A stretch of 64,000 nucleotides of DNA from Pseudomonas gregormendelii (lineage in GTDB: Bacteria > Pseudomonadota > Gammaproteobacteria > Pseudomonadales > Pseudomonadaceae): assembly GCF_017114825.1 (NCBI RefSeq), contig NZ_JADEVO010000004.1:174250-238249 (forward strand), in the 5' to 3' direction. A program made the translations under genes and the position numbers. This document shows, in pieces, positions 38,833 to 46,230 of this stretch. The stretch's first letter is position 1, and the number at the start of each line of letters is the position of its first letter. The notes beneath the pieces are model-generated. The model was not told the DNA's origin. It worked only from the letters and a program-made list of their open reading frames with translations, and did not search any database.

Positions 38833-39638
38833 CAGAGCGCATCTCCGTACCGCTGTTTACGATCGTAGAGTTTGTTCGCCTTGCCTTCGAGCCAGGCGAG
38901 CAAGGTTGCTTCCTGGCCCAGGACCTGCCGCAGCGGCTGCTGGAAGTAACCTTTGAGGAAGCGCAACTTGTCGCGACGGGTCAGGCCAATGTCCAGCGCC
39001 GAAAAGTACAGCGCGGCCAGGTCCTTGTTGCGCCAGCGCTGAGTGATTGCCGGGCGGGTCTGGGCCCGGTGCAGATCGATCACCGAAAGCTTGAAATCGT
39101 CAGCCTTTACCGGCTTGTCGGTGTGCAGCAGGAAATGGCAAATGTAGCAGTCGCGGTGGTTGACGCCGGCGCGGTGCATCATGCCGGTCATGCGCGCCAC
39201 TTCGGCGATCAGCGCCCGCTTGAGTGTCGGTTCCGGTGGGTTCTTGACCCAATCGATACTGTAGTCTTCGAGGCTGACGGTAGGCGCCAGCTCTTCGGTG
39301 ACAATGAACGAGTGCTGGTCGGCCGGGTTGCTGCCTTTTTCCCCGTAAGCCACCGCCGTCATGCTCGGCACCCCCACTTCCTTGAGGCGCTGGATGGCCT
39401 TCCACTCCTGGCCGGCGCCGAGCACCGGCAGCTTGGCGGTGAGCAGGTTCTTGAAGATCTCGCCCCAGCCAATGCCACGGTGGATTTTCACGAAAAAACC
39501 GTGGCCGTCCACTTCAGTGCGCAAGGTGCGGCGCGCCTCAAGCTCGCGATAAACCTCGCCCTCGAGGCGCTCGACTTCGGTAAACGGGTCGCGTCCAGCC
39601 CAAAGGCTCTTGAACGGTTCAGCCAACATCAATTTCAT
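38832..39638 (-). CDS. waaP: LPS core heptose I kinase
   Basis: WaaP phosphorylates heptose I and is tied to outer-membrane integrity and, in P. aeruginosa, viability. At 268 residues it is the normal length. ATP-site Lys51 (FFVKIH), catalytic Asp163 in NHRDCYICHFLL and Asp188 in VIDLHRAQ are all present. The ATG overlaps the waaG stop by four bases and the stop overlaps the wapP start. Confidence 0.95.
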   Translation of the reverse strand: MKLMLAEPFKSLWAGRDPFTEVERLEGEVYRELEARRTLRTEVDGHGFFVKIHRGIGWGEIFKNLLTAKLPVLGAGQEWKAIQRLKEVGVPSMTAVAYGEKGSNPADQHSFIVTEELAPTVSLEDYSIDWVKNPPEPTLKRALIAEVARMTGMMHRAGVNHRDCYICHFLLHTDKPVKADDFKLSVIDLHRAQTRPAITQRWRNKDLAALYFSALDIGLTRRDKLRFLKGYFQQPLRQVLGQEATLLAWLEGKANKLYDRKQRYGDAL

Positions 39639-40759
39639 TTCGCCTGCTCCGCCAGAATCACGTCGGCCGCGTGCTGCGGCATGCTGTAGAGGTCGGCCGT
39701 GTCGGCGAAGGCCAGACCGTTGCGACTCCAGGCCGCACGCGCCTGAGCGTCGTTCAGCATGTCGGCCAGGTAGTGGGTCAGTTGCGCCTGATCGAAAGGT
39801 TCGTCCAGCACCCGCCCTGCGTCCGCCTCGGCGATGTAATGGGCGTAACCGCAGACCGCGCTCACCAGCACCGGCAGGCCAGCGACCAGGGCTTCAAGCA
39901 GAACGGTCCCGGTATTTTCGTTATAGGCCGGGTGGATCAACAGGTCAGCACCCAGCAGGAACCGCGGAATATCGCTGCGCCCCTTGAGGAAGGTCACGTT
40001 ATCGCCGAGGCCCAATGTCGCACTCTGCATCTGGAATATCTTGGGGTCGTCCTGGCCAATTACAAACAGCCGGGTACGTTTTTTCAGATCGACAGGCAGT
40101 CCGGCCAGCGCCTTGAGGCTACGATCGACGCCCTTGGTCTTGAACCCGGAGCCGATCTGCACCAACAGCAGCTCATCGTCCTGCAAGTTGAACTCACGGC
40201 GGAATTCAGCCCGGATCTCGTCGGCATTTGCCGGTGCGCGACGATCCTGGGAAATGCCCGGCGGCAGCAGATGAAAGCGCTCCAACGGGGTGCCGTAATG
40301 CTTGATGAAAAGCGGTTGCTGGACTTCAGAAATCATCAGGACTTCGGTCTTGGCGTCCTTGGCGAACACGGCGCGCTCGTACTCGGCGAAGTGGCGGTAG
40401 CGACCCCAGCGACGGTAGAGCGAGTTGCGCAGGTTCTGCGCCTTGTCTTCAAAGCAACCATCGGCGGCGTAGTAGACGTCCAGGCCGGGCATCTTGTTGA
40501 AGCCGATCAGACGATCCACAGGACGCCTGGCCAGATCCGCGGCCATCCACTCGCTGAGTTTTTCGTTGCGACGATGATTGAAGAACGCCTTGACCGGTGC
40601 TACCAGCACCTCAAAGCCCGGCGGAATATCGCCTTCCCAGATCAGCGTATAGACGCGGATCTGGTGGCCACGCTGCTGGCATTCCAGGGCGATGCGCATG
40701 AAGTCGCGCTGCAGGCCCCCGAATGGAAAATATTTGTACAAGACGAATGCCAATTGCAT
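39635..40759 (-). CDS. waaG: LPS core UDP-sugar:heptose glycosyltransferase WaaG
   Basis: A 374-residue GT4 enzyme that adds the first hexose (galactosamine in P. aeruginosa, glucose in E. coli) to heptose II. The N-terminal MQLAFVLYKYFPFGGLQRDF acceptor/membrane patch, QIGSGFKTKGVDRSL and the donor site HPAYNENTGTVLLEALVAG are signatures. It overlaps waaC by one base and waaP by four. Confidence 0.95.
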   Translation of the reverse strand: MQLAFVLYKYFPFGGLQRDFMRIALECQQRGHQIRVYTLIWEGDIPPGFEVLVAPVKAFFNHRRNEKLSEWMAADLARRPVDRLIGFNKMPGLDVYYAADGCFEDKAQNLRNSLYRRWGRYRHFAEYERAVFAKDAKTEVLMISEVQQPLFIKHYGTPLERFHLLPPGISQDRRAPANADEIRAEFRREFNLQDDELLLVQIGSGFKTKGVDRSLKALAGLPVDLKKRTRLFVIGQDDPKIFQMQSATLGLGDNVTFLKGRSDIPRFLLGADLLIHPAYNENTGTVLLEALVAGLPVLVSAVCGYAHYIAEADAGRVLDEPFDQAQLTHYLADMLNDAQARAAWSRNGLAFADTADLYSMPQHAADVILAEQAK

Positions 40760-41820
40760 CAGCGCAGCTCCTCAGCCAGTAACAACGTGCTCAGTCGGAT
40801 CGCGACACGCTCGGGATTCAAACGCGTGAAGCACAGCGGCCACTCGCGTTTCAGGTCAAACCGGCTGGCATCTTCGGCCGTCGGTTGATAGGTGCATTTC
40901 TTTTGCAGGCAGGGTGCGCAGGGGAAGTCGCTGGCGATGTGAATCTGCGACTTTCCGTAAGCGCCAGTCAGGCCCGGGTTGGTCGGGCCGAACAGAGACA
41001 ATGTCGGGACGTCCAGTGCTGCTGCCAGATGGCCAAGACCGGTATCCACCGCCACACAGGCCTGCGCCCCGGCCAACACTTTGCCAACGCCCGCCAGGTT
41101 CAGCTTGGGCAGGACTTCAACGTGGCGCATGTCCTTGGCGATGCGCTCGGCGCGCGCTTTTTCGGCCGGGTTGCCCCAAGCCAGCTTCACGCCGACACCC
41201 AGGTAGCCAACGCGCTCGGCCAGCTCTCGCCAATAGGCCTCGGGCCAGTGCTTGGTGTCCCAGGTGGTGCCGTGCAGGAACAAAACGTAGGGATTCTTGC
41301 GCGGCAGCTCGACCAGACGTTCGACGTTCAGGCCATAGTCACCCAGACCCTTGGGCAAGTCGTAGCCCAGGGCGATGGCGAACAATTGGCGTACTCGCTC
41401 CACGGCATGCTGGCCGCGGGCAACTGCCAGGCGCCGATCATAGAAACGTGCCGCGATCGGCTCTCGTGCCGAACCTTTATCGAGGCCTGCCACCGGCGCC
41501 TTGACATAACGAGTCAGCAAGGCACTTTTCAACAGGCCCTGGGCATCGATCACCAGATCATATTTTGTCGCGCGAATGCTTTGCTTGAAGCGCTTCCACT
41601 CGCCGCTCCTGATGGTCTGCCAGATGTTTTTGCGCCAGCGACGAATCGCGACCGGAATCACCTTGCCCACCGCCGGATGCCAGGTCGGGATCTCCGCGAA
41701 GCCCTCTTCCACCACCCAGTCGAATTGAATGCCGGGAATCGCCCGGGCCGCGTCCGTCAGCGCCGGCAACGCATGGATCACGTCACCGAGCGAAGACGTC
41801 TTGATCAACAGGACCCGCAA
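40759..41820 (-). CDS. waaC: ADP-heptose:LPS heptosyltransferase I
   Basis: WaaC adds the first heptose to Kdo. It is 353 residues, GT9 fold, with MRVLLIKTSSLGDVIHALPAL, LFLHGTTWDTKHWPE and VDTGLGHLAAAL. The start is TTG at 41820, one base after the waaF stop, with GAGG 10 bases upstream; no ATG gives a full N-terminus. The C-terminal CAPCLQKKC cluster is normal for the family. Confidence 0.95.
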   Translation of the reverse strand: MRVLLIKTSSLGDVIHALPALTDAARAIPGIQFDWVVEEGFAEIPTWHPAVGKVIPVAIRRWRKNIWQTIRSGEWKRFKQSIRATKYDLVIDAQGLLKSALLTRYVKAPVAGLDKGSAREPIAARFYDRRLAVARGQHAVERVRQLFAIALGYDLPKGLGDYGLNVERLVELPRKNPYVLFLHGTTWDTKHWPEAYWRELAERVGYLGVGVKLAWGNPAEKARAERIAKDMRHVEVLPKLNLAGVGKVLAGAQACVAVDTGLGHLAAALDVPTLSLFGPTNPGLTGAYGKSQIHIASDFPCAPCLQKKCTYQPTAEDASRFDLKREWPLCFTRLNPERVAIRLSTLLLAEELR

Positions 41821-41821
41821 A

Positions 41822-42856
41822 TTATTTGACCTCGACTACAGTGCCCTGCAACCGCTGCAAGGCTTCGTTCACCGCTTGCGGCATAAGCTGGCGCAGGCAG
41901 TTGTAATGACCGAAACGGCACGTACGGTCAAAGCAGGGGCTGCATTCGATGCCCAGGCGGACAATTTCGACGTGCTCGGCCAGGGGTGGTGTGAACCCTG
42001 GCGAGGTGGAGCCATACACGGCCACCAGCGGTCGGTTCAACGCAGCGGCCACGTGCATCAAGCCGGAATCGTTGGACACCACCGAGTCGGCACAGGACAG
42101 CAAATCGATGGCCTCGGCCAGGGACGTCCCGCCGCTGAGGTTCACCGACTCTTCACGCAAGCCCGGGATCAGACGGGCGCGGATGTTCTCGCCAACGGAG
42201 TGATCGTTTTTCGAACCGAACAGCCACACCTGCCAACCCTCGCGAATCCTGGCTTCGGCAACCTGGGCGTAATGCTCGGACGGCCAGCGCTTGGATTCGC
42301 CGAACTCGGCACCCGGGCACAGCGCCAGCACCGGACGGTCCAGGGTCAGGCCGAACTTGGCCAGCGCCGCTTCCCGGGACACCGGGTCGATCTGCAGCGT
42401 CGGGCGTGGATAAGGTTTTGGCAGCTCGACGCCAGGCTCGAAGGCCAGGGCCATGAACCGCTCGATCATCAGCGGATAACGTTCCTTATCCAGCGTGCGT
42501 ACGTCATTGAGCAAGCCGTAGCGGAATTCGCCGCGCCAGCCGGTGCGTTTCGCGATGCCGGCAAAGAACGGCACCAGCGCCGACTTCAACGAGTTGGGCA
42601 GCAGGATCGCCTGGTCGTACCGGCCAGCCAGGGATTTTCCGATGCGCCGCCGTGTAGCCAATTCCAAGGCGCCGTGGCCGAGCGGAAAGCTCAAGGCCTG
42701 ACGGACTTCGGGCATGCGCTCCAGGATCGGCCGGCTCCACTCGGGGGCCAGGACGTCGATTTCGCATTGCGGGTGGCGTTGCTTGAGACACTGAAAGAGT
42801 GTCTGCGCCATCACCATGTCACCGACCCAACTGGGCCCAACGATCAGAATTTTCAT
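41822..42856 (-). CDS. waaF: ADP-heptose:LPS heptosyltransferase II
   Basis: WaaF adds the second heptose. It is 344 residues, GT9 fold, starting MKILIVGPSWVGDMVMAQ and containing CPGAEFGESKRWP and VSNDSGLMHVAAAL, with the Cys-rich ECSPCFDRTCRFGHYNC segment. It heads the tightly packed core operon. Only 50 bases separate it from glnE upstream, and these hold a terminator-like hairpin, so its promoter may lie within glnE or the operon may be read through. Confidence 0.95.
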   Translation of the reverse strand: MKILIVGPSWVGDMVMAQTLFQCLKQRHPQCEIDVLAPEWSRPILERMPEVRQALSFPLGHGALELATRRRIGKSLAGRYDQAILLPNSLKSALVPFFAGIAKRTGWRGEFRYGLLNDVRTLDKERYPLMIERFMALAFEPGVELPKPYPRPTLQIDPVSREAALAKFGLTLDRPVLALCPGAEFGESKRWPSEHYAQVAEARIREGWQVWLFGSKNDHSVGENIRARLIPGLREESVNLSGGTSLAEAIDLLSCADSVVSNDSGLMHVAAALNRPLVAVYGSTSPGFTPPLAEHVEIVRLGIECSPCFDRTCRFGHYNCLRQLMPQAVNEALQRLQGTVVEVK

Positions 42857-42869
42857 GTGGTTTCCAAAA

Positions 42870-42896
42870 ACGAACCGGGGAGGCCTACGCCTCCCC
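42870..42896 (-). terminator. Terminator-like hairpin between glnE and waaF
   Basis: GGGGAGGC at 42877-42884 pairs with GCCTCCCC at 42889-42896. On the minus strand the stem is followed by CGGTTCGTTTTT, a modest T run. It lies just after the glnE stop and could terminate or attenuate transcription into the core operon. Confidence 0.65.
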
Positions 42897-42906
42897 GCCT
42901 CGTGAA

Positions 42907-45846
42907 TCAGCTTAGCCCCAGCTCACGCCAGATCCGCGATACCTGCCGTCGTTCGTCCACGAACTGATCGCCCGGTATTACTCCTGCATCCTTCTGCAAA
43001 GCCTGCCGGTGGGCGGCGGAGCGGTAGGCTTTATAGGCCTCGCGCAACAGGCTGGCATCTGCGGCAGGCATCAAGCCTTCCTCTTCCAGCCCTTCCAGAA
43101 TACGGATGTTGTCGGTCCAGCGTAGCAATGACGGGTGCGTCTGCGACCACGCCAGGGCCGCGTATTGCACCATAAATTCAATATCGACGATACCTCCGGC
43201 GTCCTGCTTGAGATCGAACGGCGCCGTGGCCTCGAAGGCATTTGCCGCCGTGCCGGCCGCCGTACTCTTGCTGCCAAGATTATCGCGCATCTTCGCACGC
43301 ATCTCGCTGACCTCCTGGCGCAAGGTTGGCAAGTCCCTGGCCTTGCCCAGCACCGTGGCTCGCACCTTCTCAAATGCCTGACCGACGTCCTGGCTACCTA
43401 CCAGCACCCGCGCCCGCACCAATGCCTGGTGTTCCCAGGTCCAGGCTTCGTTTTCCTGATAGCGCGAAAACGCGCCAAGCGAACTCACCAGCAACCCCGA
43501 GGCACCGGACGGTCGCAGGCGCATATCCACTTCATAGAGCTGGCCGGAGTTGGTCTGGGTCGTAAGCAAGTGAATGATGCGCTGCCCCAGCCGGGTGAAA
43601 AATTGCGCGCCATCGATGGATTTCGCCCCGTCGGTTTCCGCCTGCGGGTCGCCGTCATGAATAAACACCAGGTCCAGGTCCGAACCATGCCCGAGTTCCA
43701 GCCCGCCGACTTTGCCATAACCGACAATGATGAACCCGGGATCGCACAAGGTACCGTCGGTGCGCAGCGGAGTGCCATATTTGGCCACCGTCTGCCGCCA
43801 GGCCAGGGCCAGCACTTGCTCCAGAATGGCCTCGGCCAGCCAGGTCAGGTAGTCGCTGACCTTCATCAGCGGCAGGCTGCCGGCAATTTCCGATGCAGCC
43901 ACCCGCAACCGGTGAGCCAGCTTGAAATGCCGCAGGGCTTCCATCTGCTGCTCAAGATCGTCCTCGGGAATGCGCGTCAGGCGCTCGCGCAATTCCGCCG
44001 CCAGCTCTGGCGCCAGGGGTGGTTTGAACAAGCGACCTTCATTGAGCAGCTCGTCGAGCAGCAGCGGAAACCGCGTGATCTGCTCGGCAATCCACGGGCT
44101 CGCGGCACACAAAGTCAACAGCCGACGCAGCGCCCCGGGGTTTTCGGTCAACAACACCAGGTAGGCCGAACGACGGGCGACAGCCTCCACCAAGGGCAGC
44201 ACCCGCTCCAGGACCAGGTCCGGGTTGGCATGCTCCACCGCCTGGGCCAGCAACCGTGGAATAAAGGCATCAAGCCGCTCCCGACCGAGACGCTGCATGG
44301 CACGCAACTGCGGGCTGCCGCGCAAACTGGCGAGTGCCTTCAGGGCCTTGGTCGCATCAGCAAACCCGCCCTCCTCCAGCTGCCGACAGGCGGCCTCTTC
44401 ATCCTGGGCTTCCTCCCACAGCGGCAACCATTCCCCGCCGACCACCACTTCGCTTTCGGTGCCTTCCTCTTCGTCCGGGTCGGCAATGACCTGGCCGAAG
44501 TGCCAGGCCACCCGATTGCGCCAGTACATCAATTGTTCATGGAACGCGGGCCAGTCGGCAAAACCCAGCATAAAGGCAATACGCGCCTGATCCTGCGCGC
44601 CATCGGGCAACATCTGGGTCTGGCGGTCGGCAATCGCCTGTATCGCATGTTCGGTGTAACGCAGGAACTCGTAACCTTCACGCAGTTCGCTGACCACGGC
44701 CGGCGGCAGGTAGCCCTGGCCTTCAAGAGTGCTCAGCACCTTCAACAGGGGACGCTGCTGCAGGCTCAAGTCCCGGCCGCCGTGGATCAGCTGGAAGGCC
44801 TGGGCGATAAACTCCACTTCACGGATCCCACCGGAGCCGAGCTTGATATTGTCAGCCATGCCCTTGCGCCGCACTTCCTGCTGGATCAGCTGCTTCATCG
44901 TGCGCAGCGCTTCGATAGCCGAAAAGTCCAGGTAACGCCGGTAGACGAACGGGCGCAGCATCTCCTGCAGTTGCGCACCGGCGACTTGATCACCCGCCAC
45001 CACCCGCGACTTGATCATGGCGTAGCGCTCCCAGTCGCGGCCCTGATCCTGGTAATACTGCTCCAGCGCGTTGAAGCTCAGCACCAATGCACCCGCCGAA
45101 CCGTATGGCCGCAGGCGCATGTCGACGCGGAAGACAAAACCGTCGACCGTCATCGGGTCCAGCGCCTTGATCAGGCGCTGACCCAACCGAATGAAGAACT
45201 CCTGGTTATCCAGCGAGCGTTTGACGCCCACTGTTTCGCCGCCCTCGGGATAGGCGAAGATCAGGTCGATGTCCGAAGACAGGTTCAGCTCCACCGCACC
45301 GAGCTTTCCCATGCCAAGGATGACCATCTGCTGCGGCTCGCCACTGCGCCGCCCCGTGGGCACGCCGAACTGCTGGCAATGGCGTGCGTACAGCCATTGA
45401 TAAGCCTGGTCGATGCTGGCGTCGGCCATGTCCGAAAGATCGCGACAGGTCTGCACCAGATCGGCCTGGCGCGTCAGGTCACGCCAGATGATTCGTACCT
45501 GATGCCGGGTGCGCTGGCGGCGCAAGGCTCGCCCGAGTTCGTCGTCGGTCTCGGCCTGGTTCACCGCTGCGGCAATCTGCGCGCACAACTCACCCGGGGC
45601 AAAGTTACGGTCCAGCTCCCCGGACCGCACCAGCTCCAGCAGCATCGACGGGTCACGCACCGACTGTTCAATCACAAAGTCGCTGGCGGCGCTCACCCGG
45701 GCAAATTGTGCCCATCGCTCGGGAGGCCATGCCGACAGACCATGATCATCCTCCAGCGCCTCGACGCCAGCACGGAACGACTGCTCGGCACGGGTGACCA
45801 ATGGCAGGAGAATGGCGGGCAGTTCAGCAAGCGAAGGGAGGCTCAT
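42907..45846 (-). CDS. glnE: Glutamine synthetase adenylyltransferase / adenylyl-removing enzyme
   Basis: GlnE adenylylates and deadenylylates glutamine synthetase in response to PII and glutamine. The 979-residue protein has two nucleotidyltransferase domains: an N-terminal adenylyl-removing one with SSDIDLIF (DxD at 192-194) and a C-terminal adenylyltransferase one with GSDLDLVF (DxD at 723-725). Both RVDMRLRPYGSAG-type second motifs are intact. The ATG at 45846 is the standard start. It is divergent from aceE. Confidence 0.97.
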   Translation of the reverse strand: MSLPSLAELPAILLPLVTRAEQSFRAGVEALEDDHGLSAWPPERWAQFARVSAASDFVIEQSVRDPSMLLELVRSGELDRNFAPGELCAQIAAAVNQAETDDELGRALRRQRTRHQVRIIWRDLTRQADLVQTCRDLSDMADASIDQAYQWLYARHCQQFGVPTGRRSGEPQQMVILGMGKLGAVELNLSSDIDLIFAYPEGGETVGVKRSLDNQEFFIRLGQRLIKALDPMTVDGFVFRVDMRLRPYGSAGALVLSFNALEQYYQDQGRDWERYAMIKSRVVAGDQVAGAQLQEMLRPFVYRRYLDFSAIEALRTMKQLIQQEVRRKGMADNIKLGSGGIREVEFIAQAFQLIHGGRDLSLQQRPLLKVLSTLEGQGYLPPAVVSELREGYEFLRYTEHAIQAIADRQTQMLPDGAQDQARIAFMLGFADWPAFHEQLMYWRNRVAWHFGQVIADPDEEEGTESEVVVGGEWLPLWEEAQDEEAACRQLEEGGFADATKALKALASLRGSPQLRAMQRLGRERLDAFIPRLLAQAVEHANPDLVLERVLPLVEAVARRSAYLVLLTENPGALRRLLTLCAASPWIAEQITRFPLLLDELLNEGRLFKPPLAPELAAELRERLTRIPEDDLEQQMEALRHFKLAHRLRVAASEIAGSLPLMKVSDYLTWLAEAILEQVLALAWRQTVAKYGTPLRTDGTLCDPGFIIVGYGKVGGLELGHGSDLDLVFIHDGDPQAETDGAKSIDGAQFFTRLGQRIIHLLTTQTNSGQLYEVDMRLRPSGASGLLVSSLGAFSRYQENEAWTWEHQALVRARVLVGSQDVGQAFEKVRATVLGKARDLPTLRQEVSEMRAKMRDNLGSKSTAAGTAANAFEATAPFDLKQDAGGIVDIEFMVQYAALAWSQTHPSLLRWTDNIRILEGLEEEGLMPAADASLLREAYKAYRSAAHRQALQKDAGVIPGDQFVDERRQVSRIWRELGLS

Positions 45847-46052
45847 GGTCTATCCTTGATCGGCGTGGAACGGGCTGCATGTAGTGATTTTCGAAAAGGC
45901 ACTACCTGATCGACTGTCGAACAAAGGTTAGAAATAGCTAAAATTGTTTTAATGTTGGCAGCGATCATCAAGCTTTCACCTTTTTCGGTTGGCAAAAGAC
46001 CAACCTTAACGATTATTCTCACAACGCAGCCAGAGGCCACAAGCCGCTCATC

Positions 46053-46066
46053 TGTAGTTTTACTAC
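46053..46066. promoter_or_regulatory. Putative FadR/GntR-type operator 1 of aceEF
   Basis: TGTAGTTTTACTAC contains the palindrome GTAGT-TTT-ACTAC, fitting the GT-N3-AC core known for FadR-subfamily GntR regulators. It is the exact inverse of the second copy at 46106-46119. The bound protein is not identified. Confidence 0.6.
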
Positions 46067-46105
46067 TCGTATATACATGCGGAATGCTGAAATGCTCGAT
46101 GATTT

Positions 46106-46119
46106 GTAGTAAAACTACA
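46106..46119. promoter_or_regulatory. Putative FadR/GntR-type operator 2 of aceEF
   Basis: GTAGTAAAACTACA is the exact reverse complement of operator 1. The palindrome centres (46060 and 46112) are 52 bases apart, close to five helical turns, so dimers on both would face the same side of the DNA. Confidence 0.6.
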
Positions 46120-46230
46120 CGCCGCCGGAACCTACCTCTCGGCAATCCAAGAATTTATATCGTCTGCCCACAAGGCCAGTCGCAAACTCAGGCAACCGAT
46201 TCTGGAAGCCTTTCCGCCCTGGAGCAAGCC

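Larger units (their letters stand above)
45847..46230. other. glnE-aceE divergent control region
   Basis: A 384-base AT-richer stretch without a convincing gene. It contains GTAGTG...CACTAC (45881-45904) near the glnE start, GGTTGG-N7-CCAACC (45987-46005), and the perfect operator pair listed separately. An open frame runs through it into aceE, but no start there has a ribosome site to match the one at 46231. Confidence 0.6.

Noticed and set aside
22290..42856. Horizontally acquired surface-polysaccharide island
   Set aside because: Base composition and codon use look like the flanks, gene order follows other Pseudomonas, and there is no integrase, tRNA boundary or IS inside. It is the ordinary core LPS locus.
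43135..45909. A very long plus-strand open frame (924 codons) opposite glnE
   Set aside because: It is an antisense shadow of a conserved GC-rich gene: no homology, biased composition (His, Gln, Arg), and no ribosome site.
45987..46005. GGTTGG-N7-CCAACC as a terminator or a PdhR-type site
   Set aside because: No T run on either strand, and it lacks the N3-spaced GT/AC core of GntR operators. Left as an unexplained inverted repeat.
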